Part shown: positions 1 to 9,835 of the stretch, one piece after another
Layout: the number at the start of each line of letters is the position of its first letter
Position numbering within the stretch: the first letter of the stretch is position 1
DNA from: Campylobacter hyointestinalis subsp. lawsonii
GTDB lineage: Bacteria > Campylobacterota > Campylobacteria > Campylobacterales > Campylobacteraceae
Assembly (NCBI RefSeq): GCF_013372165.1
Contig: NZ_CP053828.1
Span: 1,364,001-1,428,000, forward strand
DNA length: 64,000 bases
Reading direction: 5' to 3'
Notes under the pieces: model-generated
Seen by the model: the letters and a program-made list of their open reading frames with translations, nothing else
What the model was told of the DNA's origin: nothing
Database searches by the model: none
Program-made: the position numbers and the translations under genes

Positions 1-119
1 TTCTAAGCTTTTAAATACTTGTTGAATTACTTGTGTAAAACACAACCAAAAGAGAAACTAGATGAATTGCGAATATCATTTTTAGGCTTAACTGACATTT
101 AATCGATATATAAACGTCC

Positions 120-272
120 TTATATAGGCTTTGGGCTACAACCGCTAAAACTACTATTAAGCAAAAGCTCATAAGCATTAAGCAGAGTTAAAAAGTATGT
201 GTCATTTGGCATATATGGCACTACTTCTAAAGACGCACCAAGAATATTTGTAGCCTCGCCATTATAAGGATT
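120..272 (-). pseudogene. Remnant resembling a Mu-like major head protein
   Basis: Reading leftward, about 50 codons are open and encode NPYNGEATNILGASLEVVPY followed by a PNDTYFL stretch and a stop at 120-122. The pattern (NPYxGEA, then LEVVPY) reminds me of the C-terminal part of Mu-type major head proteins (gpT family), but this is recognition by eye only. There is no start codon with a ribosome site, and sequence on both sides is full of stops, so this is a dead fragment. It fits the other phage relics in the first 1.6 kb. Confidence 0.35.
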
Positions 273-433
273 GATAATCTTTTGCTACTAGGCTAAATTT
301 GTAAAGCAGTAAATCGTGTTTAGAGATGACGCTACTGTCTTGTAGTTTTTTATCTTATTTAACTAGGCTTGTTAAGCGATCGATTATTTTAGTGTTCTCT
401 TTGAATTCTACCTTATCAATTTTATCGTTATCT

Positions 434-622
434 TTAGCCAACCTTTATTAAATTTTTAAAACTATCGCCAGTGTCAGCTTCGCCGTTTAGACCTAAATTT
501 ATATGTAGCCAAACGCTTAAATTTTCAAAACTAACAGCAGTTTGGGTAAGCTTTTGTCTTTGAGCGTCAGTCGGTCTAGTCCCACATGCTACACGAACTA
601 AATTCCCATAACCTAAACCCAA
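434..622 (-). pseudogene. Unidentified decayed ORF in prophage remnant
   Basis: This 62-codon reading frame has no believable start: the frame stays open upstream of its first ATG (encoding SKIKSEVDILG before it), and the gene is interrupted downstream, where the peptide seems to continue in another frame as DNDKIDKVEFKENTKIIDRL. It contains GTRPTDAQRQKLTQTAVSF and a SVWLHINLGLNG segment. I do not recognise the family. Its position between head-like and tail-like relics suggests a phage or phage-neighbour gene inactivated by frameshifts. Confidence 0.35.
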
Positions 623-799
623 AATATCAACTTCGCTTTTAATCTTTGAAGTTTGATAAGTATTAGAGATGGCGAGATGCGAGTATCGCTTTAAAATACT
701 CTAAAACTCGTCTGAATATATCAAAGTTAGCGACAATATGCTAAAGTCTAGGTGGGCGAAACAAACACCAAATAGAACTAAGCTCGTATCAAACACACA

Positions 800-1105
800 A
801 TGACCCTAAAGCCAAATTTTCAAATCATTGCAAATGATGATAATTTAACTAAGAACATTAGAGATAACATTGTATCTCTTAGCTTTAATGATAAAGAACA
901 AAGTAAGATATCTATGGTCTTAATTTGGCATATGATACACAATCTTTTGATGATAAAATAGTAGTATATCTTAGGCTACAAAGATGATCTCATAGTGGAA
1001 ATTTAGACTTCAAACAACAGAGTGAAATTTTAAAATTTCACTACTAAAGCAAGAGCAACAGTAGCTAATTTTAGCAATGATACCTTAAAAACTTTAAGAT
1101 AATAT
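800..1105 (+). pseudogene. Decayed phage late control (gpD-like) gene
   Basis: The frame opens with MTLKPNFQIIANDDNLTKNI and SLSFNDKEQSK, then stops at 959-961. The following bases still encode, in shifted frames, YLGYKDDLIV-like and TKARATVANFSNDTLK segments. That order (LKP.F, SLSF.D, YLGY.D.L, RAT..NFS) is what I expect from phage late-control protein D, a baseplate/tail protein used by P2-like and by Campylobacter Mu-like phages. The missing SD.I.L stretch and the frameshifts show that it is not functional. Confidence 0.5.
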
Positions 1106-1365
1106 TAGCAATATTAAGTTTATATATACTTTGACTTACGAATTTAGCTTTTTAGTAGCTATTAAAAACTCTACTTTGTGATAGTGGCTAAAAAATTGAA
1201 TCATGCATTAGCAGCGCACCAAAATATAAGACAGATACTAAGAACTTTATAGCTTTGTCAGGCTTATAGAAATATCCATAAAAGCGTTATAGTACAGCGC
1301 AAAATACACTCCTAGTAGAGGTGACTATAATATGAAAGTAGTCCCACAGCCCAAATGTAGCAAAA

Positions 1366-1503
1366 GCTAGAAAGGAGCGTAAGGTTTCGCAGTTATCTCT
1401 AAAGATGGGATATAAATCTGTAAGCGTGGTTAGTTTTGCTGAAATTTGTCTAAATGGTGCGCATTTTAATATCGCTCATCTTTTACAGATATCTAACCGT
1501 TAA
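1366..1503 (+). pseudogene. Fragment of XRE-type DNA-binding regulator
   Basis: Forty-five open codons encode ARKERKVSQLSLKMGYKSV followed by VVSFAEICLNGAHFNIAHLL, the layout of a Cro/C1 helix-turn-helix (R..R..SQ.SL...GYKS...S..E.....FNI..L..IS). No start codon is in frame and the C-terminal part is broken by stops after 1503. It is probably a remnant of a phage repressor-type gene, by analogy with regulators of Campylobacter Mu-like prophages. Confidence 0.4.
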
Positions 1504-1660
1504 ATCATATCTTAGATGGCGTTCAAGAAATAATTGATATGAGCAACATAGAGTAATTAAATTTAGTTTATTTAAAATAATTAAAGATATTTTGGATTTG
1601 ATAAGTTAGTTTGGTGGAATTTGAATAGAAAAATGTTTGGTAGCAAAATAGATGAAAATT

Positions 1661-1688
1661 TAGCCAAATTTCATACCAAATTTGGCTA
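1661..1688 (-). terminator. Intrinsic terminator of the fatty-acid cluster
   Basis: A perfect 11-bp inverted repeat (1661-1671 and 1678-1688) with a 6-nt loop lies 10 nt beyond the accA stop codon. On the minus strand the stem is followed by a short T-rich stretch. It marks the probable end of the accA transcript. Confidence 0.6.
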
Positions 1689-1697
1689 AATACTCAA

Positions 1698-2630
1698 CTA
1701 TTCATAAGCTCCGATAGATAATATTTTTTCCATTCTAGCACTTACAACTTCATCTATGGATAATTTTTCAAGCTCTTCAAGCTCTTTGAGTATGTAAGCT
1801 CCGATAGCTTTGATAGCACCATCTTTATCTCTGTGAGCCCCCATTATAGGTTCATCTATCACATCATCAATTAAATTTAGTTCTTTTAAGTCATCTGCTG
1901 TGATCTTCATAGCTTTTGTCGCGGCTTCGCTTTTGCTAGGGTCATTCCACAAAATCGCCGCACAACCCTCTGGTGATATGACTGAAAAAACAGAGTTTTT
2001 CATCATAGCTAAGCGATCAGCAACGCCAATAGCAAGAGCACCACCGCTACCACCTTCACCAATTACAATAGCTATTGTTCTAGTTTTAAGCTCACTAAGC
2101 TCAAATAAATTTCTAGCTATAGCCTCACTTTGACCACGCTCTTCAGCACCAACACCAGGATAAGCTCCTGGGGTGTCTATCAAAAATATAATAGGAATTT
2201 CAAATTTTTCAGCCAATCTAGCTACACGCAAAGCTTTTCTATAGCCTTCAGGATGAGGCATACCGAAATTTCTCATGATTTTGTATTTTGTTCCACGACC
2301 CTTTTGTTCGCCTATTACGATAACTCTTTTACCACCTATGTAGCCACTAAAACATACTATAGAAGGATCGTCTTTAAACGCTCTATCTCCATGTATCTCA
2401 TAGCTATCTGTAAGCAATGCCCTAACATAATCAAGAGTATATGGACGATCAGGATGACGAGCTAGACCTAGTCTTTGAAACTCATTTAAATTTTTGTATG
2501 TTTTACTTATCTCTTTTTCAAGATTTTTTTTTAAAATTTCGACTGCGTGCTCATCGCCTCTGATCTTCGCGTTAGCTATATCATCATCTATTTGTTTGAT
2601 GCTTTTTTCAAAGTCTAGATAACTAGCCAT
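1698..2630 (-). CDS. accA: Acetyl-CoA carboxylase carboxyltransferase subunit alpha
   Basis: AccA is half of the carboxyltransferase that moves CO2 from carboxybiotin to acetyl-CoA, giving malonyl-CoA for fatty-acid synthesis in the cytoplasm. The protein has the usual length (310 aa) and the crotonase-fold signatures IDTPGAYPG (residues 151-159) and [10 protein letters not shown] (191-200), which form the oxyanion and CoA-binding region. It starts 1 nt inside the fabF stop region, so it is probably translationally coupled to fabF. The beta subunit AccD and the biotin proteins are not in the window. Confidence 0.97.
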   Translation of the reverse strand: MASYLDFEKSIKQIDDDIANAKIRGDEHAVEILKKNLEKEISKTYKNLNEFQRLGLARHPDRPYTLDYVRALLTDSYEIHGDRAFKDDPSIVCFSGYIGGKRVIVIGEQKGRGTKYKIMRNFGMPHPEGYRKALRVARLAEKFEIPIIFLIDTPGAYPGVGAEERGQSEAIARNLFELSELKTRTIAIVIGEGGSGGALAIGVADRLAMMKNSVFSVISPEGCAAILWNDPSKSEAATKAMKITADDLKELNLIDDVIDEPIMGAHRDKDGAIKAIGAYILKELEELEKLSIDEVVSARMEKILSIGAYE

Positions 2631-3844
2631 TATTTTTCCAGCTTTTTAAATATAACAGAACCATTTGTTCCACCAAATCCAAAAGAATTGCTCATTACCG
2701 CATTTAGTTCAGCTTTTCTAGCTACATTTGGTACGTAATCTAGATCGCATTCTTCATCGCTTACTATTTGATTTATAGTAGGCGGTATAATGCTTTTATT
2801 TAAAGCCATTATGGAAATAACAGCCTCTATGGCTCCAGCAGCACCTAAACAGTGTCCTGTTTGACCTTTTGTAGAGCTGATAGCAGGTATATTTGAGCCA
2901 AAAATGGCTTTTACTGCTGCAGTTTCGTTTTTGTCGTTCGCGTATGTTGAAGTACCGTGAGCATTTATGTAGTCTATTTTTATATTGCCAGCCATAGTGA
3001 GTGCTTTTTTCATCGCACGCTCAGGTCCATCTTGACTAGGACTTGTCATGTGATATGCATCTCCGCTCTCACCAAATCCAACTAACTCAGCGTATATTTT
3101 TGCACCCCTAGCTTTTGCACTCTCATAATCTTCAAGCACCAAAGCACCTGCGCCTTCTCCCATCACAAATCCATCTCTTTCTTTATCAAACGGACGTGAT
3201 GCGTGCTCTGGGTCATCGTTTCTAGTAGATAGTGCTTTCATGGCTGCAAATCCGCCTATTCCGACTGGACATATCGCTGATTCTGCACCAATGACAAGCA
3301 TTGCTCTTGCTTCGCCGATCATGATAGTTTTTGCTGCTTCGCATATAGCGTGAGTAGATGCAGCACAAGCAGTTACGCTAGATAAATTTGGGCCTTTTAG
3401 ATTGTGAGCTATACTAACAAATCCTCCTAGCATATTTACAAGTGAAGAAGGGATGAAAAATGGTGAAATCTTTCTAGAGCCTTTTTCTAAGCATATGTTT
3501 GAGTTTTTTTCGATATTTGGAAGTCCGCCTATACCAGCAGCAGAGCTTATACCAAATTCTTCAGGATCAAATTCTCCGAAATTTGCATCGTTCATTGCCT
3601 CATTGGCCGCTTGTAACCCAAAGTGGATAAATCTATCGGCTTTTTTTACTTCTTTTGCTTCCATGACGGTTGTTGGATCAAAACCATCGATCTGCGCGGC
3701 TATCTGAACTGGAAAATCAGTAGCATCAAATAAGGTTATCTTTTTAACTCCGGTTTTACCATCGCAAATATTTTTAAAAGATGTCTCTTTTTCAAGACCA
3801 AGTGCGTTTATCATACCTATGCCAGTTACTACGACTCTTTTCAA
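2630..3844 (-). CDS. fabF: 3-oxoacyl-ACP synthase II
   Basis: FabF condenses malonyl-ACP with acyl-ACP to elongate fatty acids. I place the start at the TTG at 3844, not the upstream ATG, because AAGGAG lies 7 nt before the TTG and the protein then begins with the typical KRVVVTGIG. With that start it has 404 residues, the nucleophile Cys160 in VTACAAS, His296 in NAHGTST, Lys326 and His331 in [12 protein letters not shown], and the C-terminal NSFGFGGTN. The neighbours acpP (24 nt upstream) and accA fit one transcription unit. Confidence 0.97.
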   Translation of the reverse strand: MKRVVVTGIGMINALGLEKETSFKNICDGKTGVKKITLFDATDFPVQIAAQIDGFDPTTVMEAKEVKKADRFIHFGLQAANEAMNDANFGEFDPEEFGISSAAGIGGLPNIEKNSNICLEKGSRKISPFFIPSSLVNMLGGFVSIAHNLKGPNLSSVTACAASTHAICEAAKTIMIGEARAMLVIGAESAICPVGIGGFAAMKALSTRNDDPEHASRPFDKERDGFVMGEGAGALVLEDYESAKARGAKIYAELVGFGESGDAYHMTSPSQDGPERAMKKALTMAGNIKIDYINAHGTSTYANDKNETAAVKAIFGSNIPAISSTKGQTGHCLGAAGAIEAVISIMALNKSIIPPTINQIVSDEECDLDYVPNVARKAELNAVMSNSFGFGGTNGSVIFKKLEK

Positions 3845-3868
3845 TGCTACTCTCCTTATTGTATGCAA

Positions 3869-4102
3869 TTATTTTTTTATACCATCTATATAATTTACAA
3901 CATCAGAAATGCTTATTAATTTTTCTGCTTCACTATCTGGAATTTCTACTTCAAATTTCTCTTCTAAAGCCATAACTAATTCAACAACATCTAGCGAATC
4001 AGCACCTAAATCTTCGATGATTTTCGATTCCATTTTAACTGCATCTGGTGCAACACTTAGTTGCTCAACAACTACGTCTCTAACCTCATCAAATACTGCC
4101 AT
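3869..4102 (-). CDS. acpP: Acyl carrier protein
   Basis: This is a small acidic protein (77 aa) that carries growing acyl chains on a 4'-phosphopantetheine attached to Ser36 in the motif [10 protein letters not shown]. Length, charge and motif are standard. It sits directly upstream of fabF, its enzyme partner, and downstream of fabG, giving the common fabG-acpP-fabF order. TAGGAG lies upstream of the ATG. Confidence 0.98.
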   Translation of the reverse strand: MAVFDEVRDVVVEQLSVAPDAVKMESKIIEDLGADSLDVVELVMALEEKFEVEIPDSEAEKLISISDVVNYIDGIKK

Positions 4103-4161
4103 AATTTTCTCCTAATAAATAAAAATGTCTCAAATCATACTATATTTTTGCTTAAAGTTTT

Positions 4162-4905
4162 CTACATATATAAGCCGCCATTGACTTTAAGAACGTCCCC
4201 GGTAATGTAGCTTGCATAGTCGCTAAGCAAGAATGCCACTGAGTTTGCAACTTCTTTTGGATCTCCTAGTCTTTTTAAAGGAATGTTTGTCACATAAGCG
4301 TCTTTTACATCTTGACTTAAAACCTCGGTCATTTCTGTTTGGATAAATCCCGGAGTTATGCAGTTAAATCTTATATTTCTACTAGCGCCTTCTTTGGCAA
4401 AGCTTTTACTCATAGCTATCATGCCGCCTTTGCTTGCAGCGTAATTTGTTTGTCCTGCGTTTCCCATTTCGCCTACTATAGAAGCTATATTTACAACAGA
4501 TCCAAAACGTTTTTTGCTCATAACTTTTAGTGCTTCACGAGAGCCTATAAATGCGCTTTTTAAATTTGCATCTATCACACTCATAAAATCTTCAGTTTTC
4601 ATCCTAAGAGCAAGTTTATCGTTTGTGATTCCAGCGTTATTTACAAGGTAGCTAAGCTCACCGTCTGTTTGAACTATAAGGTTTATGGCTTCTATAAATT
4701 CATCTTCATTTGAAGCGTCAAATTTAACTACGGCAGCTTTACCGCCATTTTTTTCTATTTCGTCTTTTAATGCGTCTGCAAGTTCTGGTTTGCTTCTATA
4801 GTTTATCCAAACTTTTAGTCCAAAACCTGCTAGTGTTTTACAAATTTCAGCCCCTATGCCACGACTTCCGCCAGTTACTAGTACGTTTGTTCCGCTAAAT
4901 TTCAT
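4162..4905 (-). CDS. fabG: 3-oxoacyl-ACP reductase
   Basis: FabG reduces 3-oxoacyl-ACP to 3-hydroxyacyl-ACP with NADPH. The 247-residue protein is a classical short-chain dehydrogenase: cofactor motif TGGSRGIG (11-18), NNAG (89-92) and the catalytic residues Ser142, Tyr155 and Lys159 (YAASK). It is the first gene of the leftward fabG-acpP-fabF-accA group; the AT-rich stretch before it probably holds the promoter. Confidence 0.97.
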   Translation of the reverse strand: MKFSGTNVLVTGGSRGIGAEICKTLAGFGLKVWINYRSKPELADALKDEIEKNGGKAAVVKFDASNEDEFIEAINLIVQTDGELSYLVNNAGITNDKLALRMKTEDFMSVIDANLKSAFIGSREALKVMSKKRFGSVVNIASIVGEMGNAGQTNYAASKGGMIAMSKSFAKEGASRNIRFNCITPGFIQTEMTEVLSQDVKDAYVTNIPLKRLGDPKEVANSVAFLLSDYASYITGDVLKVNGGLYM

Positions 4906-4964
4906 TTTATTCCTTGTGAAAGTAAAATTATTTAAAAATTTAATTATATCATTTAAATTTTAAA

Positions 4965-5605
4965 TAAAAATTTCTCAAAATAGCTATAAAAATAGAGCAT
5001 CGCTGGAATGCTAAAAAGTAAAATGAGTGTTGAAATAAATACCGCAACTAGCATTTTTGCTGGCCAAACATTTAGCAAAGCCGCGATTGTTACCGTGTTT
5101 CTAGCAAGTGGAACTATAGAAAGTATAAAAAATATGATATATAAATTTTTATCAAAAAATCCAAAAATTTAGCATCTAGAAATATCAATATACATATCAA
5201 AGTCGGCCAAATTATAAATTTAACAAAAATAGAAATTGAAACAAATTTGATGTCTATTCCTTTTTCTTGTATGATTTTTTCCATACTGACTATCATCATA
5301 CCTAAAATAGCCAAAGCGCCTTTAGTATATCCAAAGACATTTAAGAACATTTCTGGCATAGTAACGCCAAATTTATTTAGAGTTATACCGAGCAAAAATG
5401 CGTAGATCACAGGTAGTTTTGCGACTTTTATCAAGCTTTGTTTTACGCTGCTATTTCCTTTTGCTGTTATAAAATATCCAGCGGTATTTTGGTAAAAAAC
5501 AGCTCCTAACATACTAAATATGGTTTATCTACTGCATTTTAAAACCGCAGTAGAGATAAAACCTAAAAATATACATATATAAAGAGGGATTATAGAAGTG
5601 TGAAA
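4965..5605 (-). pseudogene. Broken AEC-family membrane transporter gene
   Basis: Pieces of an auxin-efflux-carrier-type permease (organic-acid transporters) can be read on the minus strand: an N-terminal IIPLYICIFLGFISTAVLKC, then after a stop a 132-codon frame with AKLPVIYAFLLGITLNKFG and membrane helices, then after a frameshift near 5150 a C-terminal SIVPLARNTVTIAALLNVWP. The pieces total about 210 residues against roughly 300 in the family, so there is an internal deletion besides the frameshift and stop. I infer loss of function. Confidence 0.7.
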
Positions 5606-5618
5606 AATTCATTCATAT

Positions 5619-7082
5619 TTAAATAAGTGGTTCGTCCATCGCACTTGGAATTTCTAGTCCCATTAGTTTTAAAACGCTCGGCGCTATGTTACTTAAACCG
5701 CCTGGTTTTACGCTAGTTACGCCTTCGCTTATGATAAATCCAAAAACATCAAATGTCGTATGATTTGTAAGCGGATCGCCGTTTTTATCTCTCATAGCTT
5801 CACAGTTTCCGTGATCGCTGATTTGTATGTAAGCATAGCCGTTTTCTTTGGCTGTTTTTATGACTTTTCCAAGGCATTCATCTACTGCCTCAACTGCTTT
5901 TGTAGCAGCTTCTATATTTCCTGTGTGTCCTACCATATCGCCATTTGCGAAATTTACTACGATAAAATCTATACCATCATTTAGTGCTTTTATGACTACG
6001 TCTGTTACTTCATAAGCACTCATTTGTGGTTTTTCATCGTATGTTTTTACTTTTGGGCTAGGCACTAAGATCCTAGTTTCGTTTTGTACTAATTCTTCTT
6101 TTCCGCCATTAAAAAAGAATGTCACGTGTGCGTATTTTTCGGTTTCTGCGGTATGGAGCTGTGTAAGGCCATTTTTAGCTATGACCTCTGCTAAAGTATC
6201 TTTTATCTCGTCGTTTTTAAACATAATAGGAAAGCTAAATTTGGCATCATATTCTGTCATCGTGATCAAATTCTCACAGAAGTTTTCACGCTCCCATTCG
6301 CTAAAATTTCTTTGCGATAAAGCAGTGCAAATTTCTCTTGCTCTATCGTTTCTAAAGTTTATAAAAATGATCCCATCATCTTGTTTTATCCCGCCAAAAT
6401 CCATAAAACTAGCAGGCTCTATAAACTCGTCAAAAATCTCTTTATCATATGATTTTTGCATATAATCGCTTGGAATATTTTGGACTAAATTTGCATTGTT
6501 TGCTATAGTTTCATAAGCAGTTTTTACTCTATCCCATCTCTTGTCTCTATCCATGGCGTAAAATCTGCCACTTATACTAGCGATCTTAAATTTACTTTCT
6601 AAAGACTTTATAAAATTTAGCCCAGAAGTAGGACTGACGTCCCTACCATCAGTGATAGCATGAGCGTATGTTTGCAGACCTTTTTGTTCGCAAATTTTAC
6701 AAATTTCATCAAAATGCCTTAAATGAGAATGAACTCCTCCATCACTATAAAGCCCGATGATATGAACTCTTTTTACTTTATTTATTAAATTTAAAAGAGC
6801 TTCATTTTTTTCGATACTTTTATCTTCTATAGCCTTATCTATCTTGACTAAATTTTGATATAAAATTCTCCCGCTTCCTATAGTCATGTGTCCGACTTCA
6901 CTATTTCCCATTTGACTCTCTGGAAGTCCGACAGATAAACCGCTTGTTTTTATATAATTCATAGGTGCATTTTTAAATAAGTAATCATATGTCGGTTTTT
7001 TAGCTGCAGCAAATGCGTTAAAATCATTGCTTTTATTGTAGCCGATACCGTCTGTTATGACTAAAATACATTTTTTATTCAT
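5619..7082 (-). CDS. gpmI: 2,3-bisphosphoglycerate-independent phosphoglycerate mutase
   Basis: GpmI interconverts 3- and 2-phosphoglycerate in glycolysis and gluconeogenesis with two Mn ions, and belongs to the alkaline phosphatase superfamily. I start it at the ATG at 7082, preceded by AAAGGA, which gives 487 residues beginning MNKKCILVITDG with metal ligand Asp11. Ser61 in GNSEVGH is the phosphoserine residue; DGRDVSP, NFANGDMVGHTG and DHGNCE are further signatures. An upstream in-frame start would only add a tail that other family members lack. It is divergent from mraY. Confidence 0.96.
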   Translation of the reverse strand: MNKKCILVITDGIGYNKSNDFNAFAAAKKPTYDYLFKNAPMNYIKTSGLSVGLPESQMGNSEVGHMTIGSGRILYQNLVKIDKAIEDKSIEKNEALLNLINKVKRVHIIGLYSDGGVHSHLRHFDEICKICEQKGLQTYAHAITDGRDVSPTSGLNFIKSLESKFKIASISGRFYAMDRDKRWDRVKTAYETIANNANLVQNIPSDYMQKSYDKEIFDEFIEPASFMDFGGIKQDDGIIFINFRNDRAREICTALSQRNFSEWERENFCENLITMTEYDAKFSFPIMFKNDEIKDTLAEVIAKNGLTQLHTAETEKYAHVTFFFNGGKEELVQNETRILVPSPKVKTYDEKPQMSAYEVTDVVIKALNDGIDFIVVNFANGDMVGHTGNIEAATKAVEAVDECLGKVIKTAKENGYAYIQISDHGNCEAMRDKNGDPLTNHTTFDVFGFIISEGVTSVKPGGLSNIAPSVLKLMGLEIPSAMDEPLI

Positions 7083-7148
7083 TGAAAATCCTTTGCGTAA
7101 TTCTACCAACAATTTTTAAATTTTAACTTATTTTTATCAATCATTTTG

Positions 7149-7154
7149 TATAAT
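7149..7154 (+). promoter_or_regulatory. Probable -10 element for mraY-murD
   Basis: TATAAT preceded by a T-rich stretch and TTTTG, located 26 nt before the GTG start of mraY, matches the Campylobacter sigma-70 pattern, where the -10 is strong and the -35 weak. Location and motif are seen; activity is inferred. Confidence 0.5.
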
Positions 7155-7179
7155 TTTGGCTTTTATATAAAGGTAAAAA

Positions 7180-8244
7180 GTGTTTTATTATTTCTCTAGT
7201 ATTTTTGGTATAAATTTCTTTAGTTACATCACTGTTAGAGCTGGAATAAGCTTTTTTATAGCATTTGTTTTAACCGTATATCTGATGCCTAAATTTATAG
7301 CTTGGGCAAAGAGTAAAAATGCAAATCAACCCATTTACGAACTAGCGCCGCAGTCTCATAAAAAGAAAAATAAGATACCTACTATGGGTGGCGTGATCTT
7401 TATATTTTCAGCTATGGTAGCAACTATTTTAAGTGCAAAATTAGACAATACTTTTATAATCGTCGGATTACTCATAGTAGGTGGTTTTTCGGCTTTAGGA
7501 TTTATCGATGATAGAGCAAAGATAGTAGGTGCAAATAATCACGCTGGACTTAGCGCTAGGGCTAAATTTAGTTTTCAGATTATTACCAGTTTTGTTTGCG
7601 CGATCTTGCTATTTTTCTTTAGTGATTTAGATGGAAACTTCTATATACCATTTTATAAGTATCCTATTTTGGATATGAGTTATTTTGTGATTTTATTTTG
7701 GATATTGGTTTTAGTTTCAGCTTCAAATGCTGTAAATTTGACAGACGGGCTTGATGGATTAGCGACCGTGCCTAGTATTTTTGCGCTTGTTACTCTTGGG
7801 GTTTTTGCTTATTTGATGGGAAATGCGGTTTATAGCTCATACCTTTTGCTTCCTAAATTTGCAGGAGTTGGCGAGCTTCTAATACTAGTTACTGCTATGA
7901 TAGGTGCAATGCTAGGATTTTTATGGTTTAACTGCTATCCGGCTGAAGTTTTTATGGGTGATAGCGGAAGTCTTAGTATCGGTGCGTTTATAGGATATAT
8001 GGGAATCGCTACAAAAAACGAGATACTACTCATCATCATCGGCTTTGTGTTTGTGATGGAGACTATGTCGGTAATACTTCAAGTAGGAAGTTTTAAGATA
8101 AGAAAAAAACGGATATTTTTGATGGCGCCTATCCATCATCATTTTGAGATAAAAGGCTGGAATGAAAACAAGATCATAGTTCGGTTTTGGATGATAGCTT
8201 TGCTAGCAAATTTGATAGCTTTAACTGCGCTAAAACTAAGGTAA
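7180..8244 (+). CDS. mraY: Phospho-N-acetylmuramoyl-pentapeptide transferase
   Basis: MraY transfers phospho-MurNAc-pentapeptide to undecaprenyl phosphate, making lipid I at the inner membrane. The 354-residue protein has about ten hydrophobic segments and the signatures [22 protein letters not shown], the cytoplasmic Asp-rich loop FMGDSGSL and the HHHFE loop [11 protein letters not shown]. The start is GTG, 6 nt after AAAGG. It is followed after 3 nt by murD, a mur-gene pairing in epsilonproteobacteria. Confidence 0.97.
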   Translation: MFYYFSSIFGINFFSYITVRAGISFFIAFVLTVYLMPKFIAWAKSKNANQPIYELAPQSHKKKNKIPTMGGVIFIFSAMVATILSAKLDNTFIIVGLLIVGGFSALGFIDDRAKIVGANNHAGLSARAKFSFQIITSFVCAILLFFFSDLDGNFYIPFYKYPILDMSYFVILFWILVLVSASNAVNLTDGLDGLATVPSIFALVTLGVFAYLMGNAVYSSYLLLPKFAGVGELLILVTAMIGAMLGFLWFNCYPAEVFMGDSGSLSIGAFIGYMGIATKNEILLIIIGFVFVMETMSVILQVGSFKIRKKRIFLMAPIHHHFEIKGWNENKIIVRFWMIALLANLIALTALKLR

Positions 8245-8247
8245 ATA

Positions 8248-9450
8248 ATGAAAAAATCACTATTTGGCTATGGGCTTACTACTAGTGCTCTTTGTAGAAG
8301 TGGCGGCTTTGATATCTATGATGATAAATTTACAAAAAGTAGCTTTGATGAGTTTGGAAATGCTCTTTTAAACCCATCTGAATTTGATCCGTTAAAAAGT
8401 GAGCTTGAGATCCCAAGTCCTGGATTTCCAAGAAATCACGCTTTGATTATGAGTGCTAGAAATTTGATAAGCGAGTATGATTATTTTGCAAATATTGCCC
8501 CAAAATCAGTCTGGATAAGTGGCACCAATGGCAAGACTACTACCACTAAAATGACGCAGTGGCTCTTAGAAAATAGAGGTTCAGTGATGGGTGGAAATGT
8601 AGGAATTCCACTTGCAAATTTGGTAAATTTAAAAGCAAAATTATGGATATTAGAGACTAGCTCTTTTACGCTACATTATACTAAATTTGCGACTCCTGAA
8701 ATTTATATTTTGCTTCCTATTACGCCTGATCATCTCTCTTGGCACGGAAGTTTTAGCGAGTATGAAGAAGCAAAGCTTAAGCCTCTTTCAATGATGAAAG
8801 AAGGAAGTGTAGCTATAGTCCCGCAAATTTATGCAAATAGACTTTCAAAGGCTAAAATCATCGGCTATAAAGACGAGAGTGATCTGGCTATTAAACTTGA
8901 TATAGATATAGGTTTAATCAAATTTAAAGTGCCATTTTTGTTGGATGCGCTTTTAGCACTTTGTACCGAAAAGCTAATCTTTGGTGTAACAAGCTTTCGC
9001 CATTTAAATGATTTTGTCATAGAAGCCCATAAATTAGAAGAATTTAAAGATAGATACGGCAGGATTTTTGTAGATGATACGAAAGCGACAAATGTCGATG
9101 CTACGCTTCAAGCTTTAAAAAGATACGCCGGTAAAAAGCTGCATATTATTTTGGGCGGAGATGATAAAGGTGTAGATCTAAGTGCTGTTTTTGAAGCACT
9201 AAAATCATTTGATGTTTGTGTTTATGCTATCGGATCAAATACGGATAAAATAGTGGAGCTCTGCTTTAAATTTGGACTACCTTGCGAACGCTCGGAGTTT
9301 CTAGAGATAGCTGTTAAAAAGATGGATGAAAATATGAGCAAGAATGCTAATGAAATAGGACTTTTAAGTCCGGCTTGTGCTAGTTTAGATCAGTTTAAAA
9401 GCTACGCAGAGCGTGGAGATCTATTTAAAAAATATATAAATTCTCTTTGA
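8248..9450 (+). CDS. murD: UDP-N-acetylmuramoylalanine-D-glutamate ligase
   Basis: MurD adds D-glutamate to UDP-MurNAc-L-Ala in the cytoplasmic steps of peptidoglycan synthesis. The ATP-binding P-loop GTNGKTTTT lies at residues 92-100, and the C-terminal ligase domain holds FVDDTKATNVDAT and ILGGDDKG. At 400 residues it is shorter than the E. coli enzyme, mainly in a reduced N-terminal uracil-binding domain, as is usual in Campylobacter. It is co-transcribed with mraY and ends in a strong palindrome. Confidence 0.94.
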   Translation: MKKSLFGYGLTTSALCRSGGFDIYDDKFTKSSFDEFGNALLNPSEFDPLKSELEIPSPGFPRNHALIMSARNLISEYDYFANIAPKSVWISGTNGKTTTTKMTQWLLENRGSVMGGNVGIPLANLVNLKAKLWILETSSFTLHYTKFATPEIYILLPITPDHLSWHGSFSEYEEAKLKPLSMMKEGSVAIVPQIYANRLSKAKIIGYKDESDLAIKLDIDIGLIKFKVPFLLDALLALCTEKLIFGVTSFRHLNDFVIEAHKLEEFKDRYGRIFVDDTKATNVDATLQALKRYAGKKLHIILGGDDKGVDLSAVFEALKSFDVCVYAIGSNTDKIVELCFKFGLPCERSEFLEIAVKKMDENMSKNANEIGLLSPACASLDQFKSYAERGDLFKKYINSL

Positions 9451-9484
9451 TATTTAAATTTAATGATTAAATTTAAATATTTTT
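9450..9484 (+). terminator. Terminator after murD
   Basis: A perfect 15-bp inverted repeat (9450-9464 and 9466-9480) overlaps the murD stop codon and runs into a T4 stretch. The stem is all A-T except none, so it may be weaker than its length suggests, but no other terminator separates murD from the tRNA gene. Confidence 0.5.
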
Positions 9485-9542
9485 ACATCTTTTTAGCTAT
9501 TTTTAAGTATTAAGTAAATATAATAACACTTCTTTTTTAGGT

Positions 9543-9618
9543 GGTTGGATAGCTCAGTCGGTAGAGCAGCAGACTGAAAATCTGCGTGTCGGCAGTTCGA
9601 TTCTGCCTCTAACCACCA
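9543..9618 (+). tRNA. tRNA-Phe (GAA)
   Basis: A 76-nt cloverleaf can be drawn: acceptor GGTTGGA pairs with TCTAACC (one G-T), D arm GCTC/GAGC, anticodon stem GCAGA/TCTGC with loop CTGAAAA (anticodon GAA at 9576-9578), T arm GGCAG-TTCGATT-CTGCC, and encoded CCA. A TATAAT lies at 9519-9524, just upstream. The 3' end (9605-9619) is duplicated at 15531-15545, so the gene is the attachment site of the following element. Confidence 0.98.
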
Positions 9619-9619
9619 T
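9605..9619 (+). repeat. Left attachment core (tRNA-Phe 3' end)
   Basis: The 15 bases GCCTCTAACCACCAT recur exactly at 15531-15545. An integrase gene starts about 220 nt downstream. This is the normal arrangement for a tRNA-targeted integrative element. Confidence 0.8.
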
Positions 9620-9835
9620 TTAAGTTATTTTTAAGTTTCTTTCAATTCTAAATAATTCTCTTAATTTACTTTGATTTCCCTTGTTTGCGAAGCAGGGAGC
9701 AATATTTAATTACTTTTATTTGCTTTTCTGTGCTAATTAATTTATTTTAATTCTAGTGGATTAAAGGTAGTAATTAAGGTAGTAAATTTAATTAAGTCAG
9801 TATTGCTCTAAATTTCATCTATAAAAGGGAAAAAA

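Noticed and set aside
3845-3868. N-terminal extension of FabF from the upstream ATG
   Set aside because: The ribosome site AAGGAG lies inside the extension and points to the TTG at 3844.
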